Positions 25,897 to 34,581 of a DNA stretch of 64,000 nt are shown piece by piece. Both the position numbers and the translations under genes were made by a program. This stretch comes from RUG100 sp050953425. Its GTDB lineage: Bacteria > Bacillota > Clostridia > Peptostreptococcales > Anaerovoracaceae. Location of the stretch: the NCBI GenBank assembly GCA_050953425.1, contig JBMNMQ010000003.1:62001-126000 (forward strand). Reading direction: 5' to 3'. Numbering within the stretch: the stretch's first letter is position 1; every line of letters begins with the position of its first letter. A model generated the notes under the pieces. It was not told the origin of the DNA and searched no databases. It worked only from the letters and a program-made list of their open reading frames with translations.

Positions 25897-26734
25897 AGTA
25901 ACCTCCTGCTGTAAAGCGCTCGGGATCGGTGACAGTAATATGTCTGATTTGCTGTATCCCATTGTACACGTCCGCCGTCCGTTGTAAAGGGGCGGCGGGA
26001 AAGAAACCCGTGCCGTCCGGGCCGGAAGTTCAGGCGGAAATCCCGGTCGAGGAAGCCGCGAGCGCTTCGGCCGTTTCGCTGTTTATGATTGTTGTTTTCC
26101 CTGCTGCAGACCGGCCTCGCAGGGGCCGCTCTGCCGTCCAGTACCAGTTTATCGAAATCGGCGGAAATTACAATGGTTTTTCGCAGAGAAACGGCTGTCG
26201 GAAATGCTGCCGGGAAACAGTCGGCCATAAAAACAGATCTTCGAACGGCGGACCTTCGATGCGGGTGACAGGCGAATCGGTTTGCGTGCGCAGTGAAAAA
26301 TTCGCGCGTGCGGTGAAAGAATTCGGGCGAATTGCTTGCAATTTCAAGGTTTCTGATGTTATAGTAACAGTACGGTTTTTTTGCATCGCCATAGTGGAAA
26401 CGACGGATTTTTCAGATGTACCGGTGTTTCTGCTCTTTTGCGTTTTTTTGGCATCGATCCGCTGTCAAGTACGCGTCAGCGGATCTGCATAGTCGCTTCA
26501 TCTGATGAATGCCTGCGGCGGCACCGCTTGATGCCGTCGGGCGGGATATGAAATGCGATTTCAATCGCTTGCACACGAACGTTCACATATAAAGACCATA
26601 CTGCATCATTACGGTCGGGTATCCACGCACGGATGCCGGGCCGGCGGTCAGAAGGCTCGCTCCCTGCAAACCGCGAAGGGGGGAGCAGCTGATCGGAAGA
26701 AGGAATAGAGAATAGGAAAGACAGGTGAGGTATA
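25897..26734. other. Long intergenic region with a promoter for the lysozyme gene
   Basis: No convincing gene in about 840 bases. TTGCAA (26336-26341) and TATAGT (26360-26365) with an 18-base spacer could drive the GH25 gene through a leader of about 370 bases. The -10 is inside TATAGTAACAGTAC, nearly identical to TATGGTAACAGTAC at the PadR promoter (31052). A copy of the interspersed TGTCAAGTACGC motif lies at 26463-26474. Confidence 0.5.
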
Positions 26735-28513
26735 ATGATGAATCGAACGGGTGTTATGAAAAAGTCGGGCGCTGCGAACAAGACGGGTGTCATGAAAAAA
26801 GCGGCGCTGGTCATGCTTTCCGGCCTGCTGGCCGCGGCGATGACGGCTGCCATGCTGCCGCAGCAGGCGCAGGCGGCCGCTTCCGGGGCGCAGCAGCTTG
26901 ATCGCATCGATCCGGCTTCCCTTTCCCAAAGCGTCAAAACGACATCTCCGGAGCCGAATCCGGCTGGCGGGGCGGTACGGATCGCCAGCAGCTCTGCGCG
27001 CGTCAGGGGGCTCGACGTTTCCTCCTGGGGCGGCGCGCTCAATTACCGCAAGATCAAGGCGCGCGGCTATAAATTTGTCATCGTCCGCGTGGCTTATGCC
27101 GGCATGGGCACCGGCGCTCTCCACACCGATAAATATTTCAAGCGCAACATTAAGCAAGCGCACAAATACGGTCTGAAGATCGGCGCCTATGTCTTCAGCC
27201 AGGCGACCACGCCGGCCGAGGCGAAACGCGAGGCCCGGTACGTGACGGCCAGGCTGAAGCCGTACAAGTCGTGGATCAATCTGCCGATCTGCTGCGACAT
27301 GGAATCACCGATCAGCATGGACGGCTGGACGACGTACTGGGGAAAGCGCTACCACCGGGGATACTGCAGCAAGGCGAAAAACGTCAGAACCTACAGGGGC
27401 TTCTCCTCGGCGGTCAAAAAGGCCGGTTACCGGCCGATGTTCTATTCCTATACTTACTGGATTAATGATCATATCAGCATGAAGCGGCTGAAAGCCTGCG
27501 GCGATCCGCTCTGGCTGGCAGAATACAACCGATCCGGCAGCCCGCGCCACTGGAAAAAGCTCTATCCGCACTATCGGTATGAATTCTGGCAGTATGCCGG
27601 AACGACCAGGGTGGACGGCAGCCATACCGCGGATCTGAATTACTGGTACACGAAGGATCTCAATAAATATGCGGACTTCCGGGGCAGAACGGCCATCACG
27701 GAAAAGACCGCAAAGACCAGCAGCATCTCCCTGCGCTGGAAAAAGGTGCGCGGGGCGACAAAATATCAGGTGGAGTATAAAAAGTCGCACGGCCGCTGGA
27801 AAAAGCACAGGACCTCCTCCACCCGGACGACTCTCCGGCGGCTGAAGTCAGATACTAAATACTCGCTGCGCGTGCTGGCGATGAAAAAGAGCGACAAGGG
27901 CCGTTACAGCAGGACCAAGTCGATTCGCACTGCGAAGAAGAAACTGCCGGCGCCCGGCGCCGTGACCGGCATCCGCTATACCTCGACCGAAAAGTCGGTG
28001 ACGCTGAAGTGGAAGAAAGCATCCCGGGCCACCGAGTACGTGGTATACCTGAAGGACGGGAAGGGCAGCTATCGCGCGCTGAAATCAGGCGTGAAAAAGA
28101 CGTCGTTTACCGAAAAACTGAATGCCTACGGACAGGGCCAGTGGTATATTGTCCAGGCCGTCAATAAGGAGGGCTCGTCGGTGTCCTTCGGCGCGCTGTC
28201 AGAGCCGGTCTACGCCCATGCTGCTCTCCCCTACAGGGCGAAGGACAGCGGCGGAACGCTCATGACATCGATCGATCGATATACAGACGTTTACTACTGC
28301 AATGAAGGTGAAACGCGCCAGGTCGGACAGGTTCAATGCACCGGCGTGACGAAGAAGAAGACCACCGTCTATAAATCGGCTTCTTCGAAATCACGCAGGA
28401 TCGGGACCGTCCGGGCCGGAAAACGGGTGAGGCTGACGAAGATCGAGGACGGCTGGTATCGGATTCAATACGGAAAGCTGAAGGGCTATGTGCTGCACGA
28501 AGCGCTCCGTTAG
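26735..28513 (+). CDS. Secreted GH25 lysozyme with fibronectin III repeats and SH3 domain
   Basis: A 592-residue exported muramidase. The signal peptide spans residues 1-48 (cut near QAQAAA). The GH25 domain covers about residues 90-315, with Asp94 (RGLDVSSWGG) and the Asp188-Met-Glu190 catalytic region (CCDMESP), followed by FYSYTYWIN and a terminal WQYAGT strand. Two fibronectin type III-like modules follow (about 325-410 and 412-500: SISLRWKKVRGATKYQVEYKK and SVTLKWKKASRATEYVVYL). A C-terminal bacterial SH3 domain covers the last 55 residues (TTVYKSASSKSRRIGTVRAGKRVRLTKIEDGWYRIQYGKLKGYV). It hydrolyses peptidoglycan outside the cell. The ATG pair at 26735 follows GGTGAGG. Confidence 0.92.
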   Translation: MMNRTGVMKKSGAANKTGVMKKAALVMLSGLLAAAMTAAMLPQQAQAAASGAQQLDRIDPASLSQSVKTTSPEPNPAGGAVRIASSSARVRGLDVSSWGGALNYRKIKARGYKFVIVRVAYAGMGTGALHTDKYFKRNIKQAHKYGLKIGAYVFSQATTPAEAKREARYVTARLKPYKSWINLPICCDMESPISMDGWTTYWGKRYHRGYCSKAKNVRTYRGFSSAVKKAGYRPMFYSYTYWINDHISMKRLKACGDPLWLAEYNRSGSPRHWKKLYPHYRYEFWQYAGTTRVDGSHTADLNYWYTKDLNKYADFRGRTAITEKTAKTSSISLRWKKVRGATKYQVEYKKSHGRWKKHRTSSTRTTLRRLKSDTKYSLRVLAMKKSDKGRYSRTKSIRTAKKKLPAPGAVTGIRYTSTEKSVTLKWKKASRATEYVVYLKDGKGSYRALKSGVKKTSFTEKLNAYGQGQWYIVQAVNKEGSSVSFGALSEPVYAHAALPYRAKDSGGTLMTSIDRYTDVYYCNEGETRQVGQVQCTGVTKKKTTVYKSASSKSRRIGTVRAGKRVRLTKIEDGWYRIQYGKLKGYVLHEALR

Positions 28514-28576
28514 AAAAGTGCGGCGAAATTCCGTCCGGCCGCGCCGGCTCGCGCCGCGGCCGGAAAGGGGAATGGC

Positions 28577-29443
28577 ATGAAAACGACAGTACTGACGGTG
28601 ACAGTGCTGGTGGAAAATACCACTGAAGGCAGCCTGCCGGCGGAGCACGGCCTCAGCCTGTATCTCGAATACGGCGGCCATTGCTGCCTGCTTGACTTTG
28701 GAGCCAGCGCGCTTTTTGCCGAAAATGCGCGGCGGATGGGCATCGACCTTGCGGCGGTCGATCTGGCTTTCATCTCGCATGCCCACAACGATCACACGAC
28801 CGGACTGGAGGCGTTCTTTCGGCTGAACCGGACGGCGCCGGTCTATCTGCGACGCGGCGCGGCCGACGGCACGCCGATCTCCCGGGACGGTCCGGGCCGC
28901 TGGCGCGAAATCGGCATGCCGGCGGGCATACTGGAGCGGGACGCACAGCGCTTTCGCCTGGTCGACGACGACTTCGAAGCCGCCGACGGCATCTGGCTCA
29001 TCGGCCATAAGGGAGCCGATATGCGGGCGCGCGCCGAGGCGACCGGCATGTATCGCCGGATCGACGGAGCGGTGCGGGCGGACGATTTCTCTCACGAACA
29101 GAGCGTGGTTTTTCGCACGAGCGGCGGGCTCGTGGTGCTGAACAGCTGCAGTCACGGCGGAGTGCGCCTGATTCTCCGCGAGGCGGCCGAGGCGTTCCCG
29201 GGAGAACGCATTGCCGCTTTCATCGGAGGCTTTCATCTGAAAAAGCCCGGCCGGCTCGACGCCATGGCATATTCGCCGGAACAGATCGCGGCGCTGGGTG
29301 CCGATCTGGCGGCCATCCCGGATGTCCGCTACTACACCGGGCACTGCACCGGCGCGTCGTCGCTGCAGATCCTGAAACAGCAGCTGGGCGACAGAGTGGA
29401 AGCACTGCACACCGGCAAGGTCTTTGAGATCGGCGGTGAATAA
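28577..29443 (+). CDS. MBL-fold metallo-hydrolase
   Basis: A 288-residue protein of the metallo-beta-lactamase fold. His68-x-His70-x-Asp72-His73 (ISHAHNDHTTG) is the zinc motif, LDFGASALFAENARRMGIDL precedes it as in archaeal and clostridial members annotated as dihydropterin-type hydrolases, and CSHGG and TGHCTG supply later ligands. No signal peptide. Substrate unknown. AAAGGGG precedes the ATG. The stop codon lies at the start of a degenerate 25-bp repeat array. Confidence 0.88.
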   Translation: MKTTVLTVTVLVENTTEGSLPAEHGLSLYLEYGGHCCLLDFGASALFAENARRMGIDLAAVDLAFISHAHNDHTTGLEAFFRLNRTAPVYLRRGAADGTPISRDGPGRWREIGMPAGILERDAQRFRLVDDDFEAADGIWLIGHKGADMRARAEATGMYRRIDGAVRADDFSHEQSVVFRTSGGLVVLNSCSHGGVRLILREAAEAFPGERIAAFIGGFHLKKPGRLDAMAYSPEQIAALGADLAAIPDVRYYTGHCTGASSLQILKQQLGDRVEALHTGKVFEIGGE

Positions 29444-29564
29444 GGTTGTTTCAGGTCGGCAGCGATAAGGCCGTTTCGGGCTGGCAGCGAATAAGGCTTT
29501 GGGGACCGGCGGCGATAAATCCGTCTGAGACCGAAGGCAATAAGGCCGCTGACAGGCGCACAGA
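29440..29564 (+). repeat. Degenerate array of five ~25-bp units
   Basis: ATAAGG-type anchors start at 29440, 29465, 29491, 29515 and 29540. The consensus is roughly ATAAGGCCGTTTC then GRCCGGCRGCG. The first unit includes the stop codon of the MBL gene. No gene is seen from here to the terminator at 29643. Confidence 0.75.
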
Positions 29565-29642
29565 GAAAGCAGAGACAGAGGCGATCTGTCTTCCCGGATG
29601 ACCGCCGTAAAGAAGAGCGGCGGATACTGCAGATCATAAAAA

Positions 29643-29677
29643 GAGGGGCGTCCGCCCACTGCGGATGCCCCTTTCCT
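29643..29677. terminator. Bidirectional terminator
   Basis: GGGGCGTCCGC (29645-29655) pairs with GCGGATGCCCC (29661-29671); T/C-rich and A-rich flanks allow use in both directions, between the MBL gene (+) and the zinc-ribbon gene (-). Confidence 0.85.
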
Positions 29678-29743
29678 TCAACAGCGCCTTCGGGCTCTGC
29701 GGCAGCGATGCTTTCTTCATCTGGCTGCCGGACTATCCCGCTG

Positions 29744-30094
29744 CTAGCCCATAGTGTGGACAAGCATACAAATGATGTTAATAACCAGTCCGATCAGGCC
29801 GCCGATGAGGGCCATTTTGGCATTTTTCGGTTTGGTCTTTCTCCAGACGAAGAACAGGATGACGCCGACAATCCAGATGAAAAATCCCAGGATTGCCCAG
29901 CCGACACTGCCCTTGTCATTGGGATCCGGCTGCTGTGCCGCGGGTTGCTGCATGTAAGCAGACTGCTGGGCGCTGCCCGTCTGCTGCGCATTGCCTGCCT
30001 GCTGCGCATCTCCCGGCTGCTGTGCCGCGCCGCAGTAGGGGCAGGTGACGACCGCATCGTCGATCGGCTTTCCGCATTGAACGCAATTTTTCAT
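29744..30094 (-). CDS. Zinc-ribbon membrane protein
   Basis: A 116-residue protein. Residues 1-22 are a zinc ribbon (CVQCGKPIDDAVVTCPYCG). A Gln/Ala-rich linker with near-repeats (AQQPGDAQQAGNAQQTGSAQQ) leads to two membrane helices (VGWAILGFFIWIVGVILFFVW and ALIGGLIGLVINIICMLV). Such proteins are common in Bacillota and their role is unknown. GGGGGAAG precedes the ATG. Confidence 0.85.
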   Translation of the reverse strand: MKNCVQCGKPIDDAVVTCPYCGAAQQPGDAQQAGNAQQTGSAQQSAYMQQPAAQQPDPNDKGSVGWAILGFFIWIVGVILFFVWRKTKPKNAKMALIGGLIGLVINIICMLVHTMG

Positions 30095-30323
30095 ATTTTC
30101 TTCCCCCTTTTCCCAGTGGCTTGGTCAAATCTGTTCGAGGGCCACACACATATATACTGAGGTTCGATGAAATAGCCGGAGCGGCTGTGCCGTTTCTGCG
30201 CTGCCGCCGTGCCCGTCCGGGCCGGCTGCTTTTGTGAATCTCTCTGCAGCCCGGATATTCCATCAATAATATTTTCCACAATCGGTGCGGCGATAAATAA
30301 CCAAGAATGGTGAGTAAGCTGAC

Positions 30324-30340
30324 ATTATTCGTACTTGACA
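30324..30340 (+). repeat. Interspersed ATTATTCGTACTTGACA motif
   Basis: The reverse strand reads TGTCAAGTACGAATAAT, matching copies at 8004 and 18072. It lies in the 349-base gap between two minus-strand genes, where no gene is seen. Confidence 0.55.
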
Positions 30341-30400
30341 TTCGGCGGAGACTTGTTCTCATAAGGGAAACAGCGGTTCTGTGCACCGCGGCGGCCGTAT

Positions 30401-30430
30401 AAAAAGAGCAGTCCCGCACCGGGACTGCTC
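30401..30430 (-). terminator. Terminator of the small exported protein gene
   Basis: Stem GAGCAGTCCC (30406-30415) and GGGACTGCTC (30421-30430) with a five-base loop. Read on the minus strand it ends in TTTTT. Confidence 0.85.
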
Positions 30431-30443
30431 GCGACCGCCGGGT

Positions 30444-30689
30444 TCATCGGTTCTCCTGACGTTTTTTATTCATGCACATTCCGCAGGCGTATTTGGTATC
30501 GTATATGCCTTGGGATACGTTCTGCGATTTGCTGCTGTTTGTCGGCTTGTCGGCCGCAGCCTGCGATGTGCCGCCGCCGGATGCCGTCGGTGCGCGGTCG
30601 ACCGGCGCGGAGGAAGCCATGACGCCAATGCCGATGGCCAGTGCCAGCGCGATCGTGCAGACCAGAATGATGACTGCAGGTTTTTTCAT
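30444..30689 (-). CDS. Small membrane-anchored or secreted protein
   Basis: An 81-residue protein. A single N-terminal hydrophobic helix (MKKPAVIILVCTIALALAIGIGVM) is followed by a Ser/Ala-rich linker and a C-terminal CGMC motif (DTKYACGMCMNKKRQ). The C-x-x-C could bind metal or be redox-active. No family recognised. GGAGG precedes the ATG and a strong terminator follows. Confidence 0.72.
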   Translation of the reverse strand: MKKPAVIILVCTIALALAIGIGVMASSAPVDRAPTASGGGTSQAAADKPTNSSKSQNVSQGIYDTKYACGMCMNKKRQENR

Positions 30690-31028
30690 CGCGGGCCTCC
30701 TTTCTTTCTTCGCGGGCTCTTTCTTCGCGAACCGGAACAGCCGGGTCGGAAAAGTGTGTCGCCGCTCTCGCTGCCCGTTCGGGCTGGAATAACTGTCTAT
30801 AATATTTATACCATTTTTGCGGCGATATTAACAGCTTCGTCAAAATGTTAACTTTTTTGATGCTGATTTTTTCGGTGCTCCGCTGCGCCCCGCGCCGTTT
30901 CGAAGACACTCGTCAGGTGCGTGCAGGCCGCATTTTCAGCGTTTCTTTCGGGATCGGCCGCAGGACGGTTCCGCTGCGGAATGCGCAGAATCGCGGCGGC
31001 GATTACACCGACTTTACAAAAATATTAC

Positions 31029-31113
31029 TTGTCCTGCCGCTGCAGTCATGCTATGGTAACAGTACAAAGTATTACGACAGTCGTAATACGTCAGACATAG
31101 TACGACAGTCGTA
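31029..31113 (+). promoter_or_regulatory. PadR operon promoter and twin operators
   Basis: TTGTCC (31029-31034), 17 bases, TATGGT (31052-31057). TATTACGACAGTCGTAATA (31070-31088) is an inverted repeat, and its core TACGACAGTCGTA recurs at 31101-31113, 28 bp further on. Position and symmetry fit autorepression by the PadR product. The remaining bases of 30690-31028 hold no clear gene. Confidence 0.78.
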
Positions 31114-31131
31114 GGAGAAAGGAGGCGCAGG

Positions 31132-31644
31132 ATGAGCGGCATCAGCAGCGATGTGATGCGCGGTTACAACGATACCATCATTCTCTATCTGCTACTGCAG
31201 GAGCCATCTTACGGCTACGCGATTTCAAAGCAAATCCGCCTGATTTCGGAAGAAAAGTACATCATCAAGGAGACGACACTGTATTCCGCTTTTACGAGAA
31301 TGGAGCGCAACGGATATATCGAATCCTTTTACCGCGACGACACCGCTTCCGGCGGCAAGCGGCGGACCTACTACAGAATTACCGAGCGCGGCCGCGCCTA
31401 TTATTGCGAAAAATGCAGGGAGTGGAATTTAACCAGAGATGTCATCAGCCGCTTCATCGATGAGGCGGCAAAGGAAGGCGACGCGCTGCCGCCCGGCGAA
31501 GAGGCGACGGAAAACCAGGCGCTGCCGCCCGGCGAAGAGGCGACAAAGGAAGGCGACGCGCTGCCGCCCGGCGCGGCGGCGAAGGAAAGCAGCACGGCAG
31601 AAACAGAGCCCGCCTCAGGCAGAACAGCACGGCGGAGAAAGTGA
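31132..31644 (+). CDS. PadR-family transcriptional regulator with proline-rich C-terminal repeats
   Basis: A 170-residue protein. Residues 1-110 are a PadR winged helix (YNDTIILYLLLQEPSYGYAISKQI, KETTLYSAFTRMERNGYIESFY, GKRRTYYRITERGRAYY). The last 60 residues are low-complexity and repetitive: KEGDALPPGEEAT-like units occur three times. Most PadR proteins end at about 110 residues or have a helical C-domain, so this tail is unusual. AAGGAGG precedes the ATG. The next two genes (HAAS-domain membrane protein, DUF4097) form the classic PadR-controlled operon. Confidence 0.9.
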   Translation: MSGISSDVMRGYNDTIILYLLLQEPSYGYAISKQIRLISEEKYIIKETTLYSAFTRMERNGYIESFYRDDTASGGKRRTYYRITERGRAYYCEKCREWNLTRDVISRFIDEAAKEGDALPPGEEATENQALPPGEEATKEGDALPPGAAAKESSTAETEPASGRTARRRK

Positions 31645-31651
31645 GGTAAGG

Positions 31652-32629
31652 ATGGATACACTGCGTAATTATCTGGAAAATATGTTCATGCATCTGCCGG
31701 ATACAAAAGAGGTCATTCGCGCCAAGATAGAACTGGGGCAGATGATGGAAGACCGCTACAACGACCTGCGGCAGGAAGGCCGGAGCGACAACGAGGCGGT
31801 CGGCATCGTGATCTCGGAATTCGGCAATCTCGACGAGCTGGCCGACAGTCTCGGCATCAACGAGCAGGTGGCGGTTAAGAACACGGCCGCCGCCGACGCC
31901 AGGCCCCTCTCGCTGGACGAAGCCAAAGAGTACATCAGCACGACGATCCGCAGCTCAATTCTGATCGGACTCGGTGTCTGCCTGCTGATCAGCTCCTCGG
32001 CGGTCGAACTGCTGGGACAGTATGGCAGTGAACGCCTCGGTACCGCGGGGTTCTTTGTGATGGCTGCCTTCGGCATCGGCTTGATCGTGCTCGGCGGAAT
32101 CCGGCTGCACAACTGGCAGTTTGTCAAGAACAGTCTGCTGCAGCTCGACTTTGCCACGGTCAACGAAGTTTCCGACGAACGCGTGGGCTTCCGTACGCAG
32201 TATGCGGCCGGCATTGCGGTCGGTGTGCTGCTCTTAGTTCTCAGCGCGATGCCCTCGGCCGTATTCCGCCACGGCACATATGCAACCGCCGCGCACGCGA
32301 TGCTCTTTCCGATGGTCGGCATCGGTGTGCTGCTGTTCATCATGGCGGGCATGCGGCACGGCGCCTATGAGGCGCTGCTGCGCGGCATCGACGGCCGCGG
32401 CATCCGAGGGGACGAGGAAGCCGGCCGGATGGCGGCCTATTCTCCGGCCGGACAAATCATTCTGCCGCAGTACTGGAGGACGGTTGTCTGCATATATCTT
32501 TGCTGGAGCTTTCTGACATTTGACTGGAACACCACCTGGCTCATCTGGCCGGTCGCGGCTCTGGTCAGAATCGTACTCAATAACATCCTGAAAAAGAAGA
32601 ATACCGGAGAGGAAGGTGCGAAGCAATGA
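31652..32629 (+). CDS. HAAS/permease-prefix-domain membrane protein
   Basis: A 325-residue protein. The N-terminal 80 residues (LENMFMHLPDTKEVIRAKIELGQMMEDRYNDL, EAVGIVISEFGNLDELADSL) match the helical permease-prefix/HAAS domain that accompanies PadR regulators. Five or so membrane helices follow. It starts eight bases after the PadR stop, with GAGGTAAGG upstream. The stop overlaps the next start (ATGA). Probable role in an envelope-stress circuit with the DUF4097 protein; precise function unknown. Confidence 0.85.
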   Translation: MDTLRNYLENMFMHLPDTKEVIRAKIELGQMMEDRYNDLRQEGRSDNEAVGIVISEFGNLDELADSLGINEQVAVKNTAAADARPLSLDEAKEYISTTIRSSILIGLGVCLLISSSAVELLGQYGSERLGTAGFFVMAAFGIGLIVLGGIRLHNWQFVKNSLLQLDFATVNEVSDERVGFRTQYAAGIAVGVLLLVLSAMPSAVFRHGTYATAAHAMLFPMVGIGVLLFIMAGMRHGAYEALLRGIDGRGIRGDEEAGRMAAYSPAGQIILPQYWRTVVCIYLCWSFLTFDWNTTWLIWPVAALVRIVLNNILKKKNTGEEGAKQ

Positions 32630-33438
32630 CAGTAAAGAAATATCAGAGGATCCTTCTGGCCGCAACGATCTGCTGCGTGATCGCCGGCCTGGTGATCCAC
32701 GTCTCCCCGTATCGCTGGACGCAGGAGACGCAAATCGATGGGAATTATCGGGATACCAGAACCGTAGAATCGTTTGACCGGCTGGAGATCAGCACCAATG
32801 TGTATGATGTGAAAATCAAAGAGGGAAGCGAATACACCTGCAGTTACCAGTGCGGCAGCGAGAAAGAGATTCCGCAGATCAGCAGCGGCGACGGCGTTCT
32901 GCACGTGACCCGGAATGGCGGCGGGGTGCACGTGTTCGGCCTGCGCCGCGACGGCGGTGAGCTGACCATTACCGTGCCGCACGGCAAAGAACTGTCCGTG
33001 CTGAAGCTGCAGCAGCAGGCCGGCAATGCGACGCTGACCGGGATCAGCTGCCGCCGGCTGCAGCTGGATCTGTCGGCCGGCGATGTGCTGCTGCGCGACG
33101 TGCAAGCCGCAGAAGCGACGGCAGATATGTCTGCCGGCAGTTTCCGCGCCAAATCCTCGGCGCTCGACAGCGCTTCCCTCGATCTGTCGGCCGGCAATAC
33201 GTATCTGGACAAGACCGCGGTCGAGAACTGCTCCATCGACTGCGCAGCCGGCGACGTGTACCTCAAGCTGCCCGGAACGGAGGACGATTATGCGCTGGAA
33301 CTCGATGCCTCTTTCGGTGAGCTGTCGGTGAACGGAAAGAAGCGCGGCACCACTTATGAAACCAGCCCGGCGCACAGCCGGTACAGCGTCCGCGCGGATC
33401 TCAGCGCCGGCGATCTCGAGGCGGACTTTGCAGAATGA
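32626..33438 (+). CDS. DUF4097-family beta-strand repeat protein
   Basis: A 270-residue protein with one N-terminal membrane helix (ILLAATICCVIAGLVIHV). Most of the remainder is a beta-helix-like domain with repeated short strands: LQLDLSAGDVLLRDVQAAE, ADMSAGSF, LDLSAGNTYLDKT, CAAGDVYLKL. The recurring (L/M/I)-S-A-G-D turn is the DUF4097/adhesin-like pattern. It overlaps the preceding gene by four bases and is translationally coupled. Likely outside the membrane, possibly an envelope sensor. Confidence 0.88.
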   Translation: MTVKKYQRILLAATICCVIAGLVIHVSPYRWTQETQIDGNYRDTRTVESFDRLEISTNVYDVKIKEGSEYTCSYQCGSEKEIPQISSGDGVLHVTRNGGGVHVFGLRRDGGELTITVPHGKELSVLKLQQQAGNATLTGISCRRLQLDLSAGDVLLRDVQAAEATADMSAGSFRAKSSALDSASLDLSAGNTYLDKTAVENCSIDCAAGDVYLKLPGTEDDYALELDASFGELSVNGKKRGTTYETSPAHSRYSVRADLSAGDLEADFAE

Positions 33439-33525
33439 GAGGCCGCGCGGCGCCGATGCAGCAGCCCCGCACGGCAGGACATGGCGGCTGCAGTGCTCCC
33501 GCGCGATGCGATGCCGCGGCTGCAG

Positions 33526-33738
33526 TCATTTGAAACAGAACCGCAGTGCGGCCGCGGCGACTGCACGCAGTACCGGGGGCGGCTGCGGTGTCCCGGCACC
33601 GAACTGTTCGCGCAGGCGGCTGTAAACCGGCAGCAGTTCTCTGGCCGCCGGGTCACCGGAGAACTCTCCTGCGATGCGGTCGCCCGCGGAGTCAAAAATA
33701 TGACAGATAACAGTCGGCCGTTCGGATGCCTTTTTCAT
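33526..33738 (-). CDS. Small hypothetical protein downstream of the flavodoxin-like gene
   Basis: A 70-residue frame starting at ATG 33738 with AAGGAGG 12 bases upstream: MKKASERPTVICHIFDSAG then a charged middle and Ala-rich end. It starts 35 bases after the flavodoxin-like gene stops, probably in the same transcript. No family recognised. It could be real because of the good ribosome site. Confidence 0.5.
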   Translation of the reverse strand: MKKASERPTVICHIFDSAGDRIAGEFSGDPAARELLPVYSRLREQFGAGTPQPPPVLRAVAAAALRFCFK

Positions 33739-33773
33739 TTGCTGCACCGCCTCCTTGATTCCCGGTTGTTTTT

Positions 33774-34226
33774 TCAGCCCAGATGGCTGCCCAGTGCGGC
33801 TGCTTCCGCCTCGGTTTCCGCCATGCCGCCCCATTCCATGCCGTACAGCCGGGCAAAGCGCGACATGGTAAACTTTCCGGCGTCGAGCATCCATTTTTCC
33901 GGAGCGCCGCCCTGAAAGAGGAAATACAGCGTTCTGCCCTTCATGCTGCCGGTCGGGACCGGCCCGTAAAAGCGATCGAGCAGATTGCGGATGCTGCCGC
34001 AGATGTTGTGCCAGTATACCGGTGAGCCGATGACGAGGACGTCCGCTTCTTTCATCTTTTCCAACACAGCGTCGAACTGATCGCCGGGCAGCGTCTGCCC
34101 GTATGCGTTGATGCGGTATTCCGTCAGGTTCAGTGTTTCGTATTGCCGGCTGCCGAACAGGGCTCTGGCCAGACGGGCGGTATTGCCGTCTTTTCGGGGA
34201 CTGCCGTTAATGAACAATGCTTTCAT
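33774..34226 (-). CDS. Flavodoxin-fold NAD(P)H-dependent FMN reductase
   Basis: A 150-residue protein with the flavodoxin-like pattern: MKALFINGSPRKDGNTARLARAL (phosphate-binding loop GSPRKDGNT), ADVLVIGSPVYWHNICGSIRNLLDRFYG, and a final FQGGAPEKW strand. It binds FMN and reduces quinones, metals or azo compounds, or carries electrons. GGAGG precedes ATG 34226. Slightly shorter than typical (about 180 residues), but the three FMN loops are present. Confidence 0.9.
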   Translation of the reverse strand: MKALFINGSPRKDGNTARLARALFGSRQYETLNLTEYRINAYGQTLPGDQFDAVLEKMKEADVLVIGSPVYWHNICGSIRNLLDRFYGPVPTGSMKGRTLYFLFQGGAPEKWMLDAGKFTMSRFARLYGMEWGGMAETEAEAAALGSHLG

Positions 34227-34447
34227 GATGTTCCTCCGTATATACTGCCGCCGCATGCCCGATCGCCCTGCGCCGGCAGAGTGCCTGAAAAGCCGGCGTC
34301 TGCATTTCGGATTCCGAAACCACGGGCGGAATGATTCGTCGAGGTCGGGCGTCCGGCTGCGTCTTGATTCATTGACATTATATTGTCTGCCGCCGGGAAA
34401 GTACAGAACGGTTTCTGCAGGGCAGCTTTCAAATTTCGAATAGCGAG

Positions 34448-34545
34448 CCGCGCAGATGGAATTTTACATATCCGCGCAGCTGTTGAAAATTTTACATTTC
34501 CGCGCGGCTGCGTCGTCTTCCGCGGCGGCCGGTCTATGGTATAAT
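34448..34545 (+). promoter_or_regulatory. Direct-repeat control region before the SixA-CHAD gene
   Basis: AATTTTACAT followed by CCGCGCRGCTG occurs at 34460-34482 and 34488-34510, 28 bp apart and 21 of 23 bases the same. A partial copy of CCGCGCAG precedes at 34448. TATAAT at 34540-34545 is the likely -10. The rest of 34227-34447 has no gene. Confidence 0.6.
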
Positions 34546-34581
34546 TTACATGCTTCTATCAAGACAGAAAGGACAATTCTT

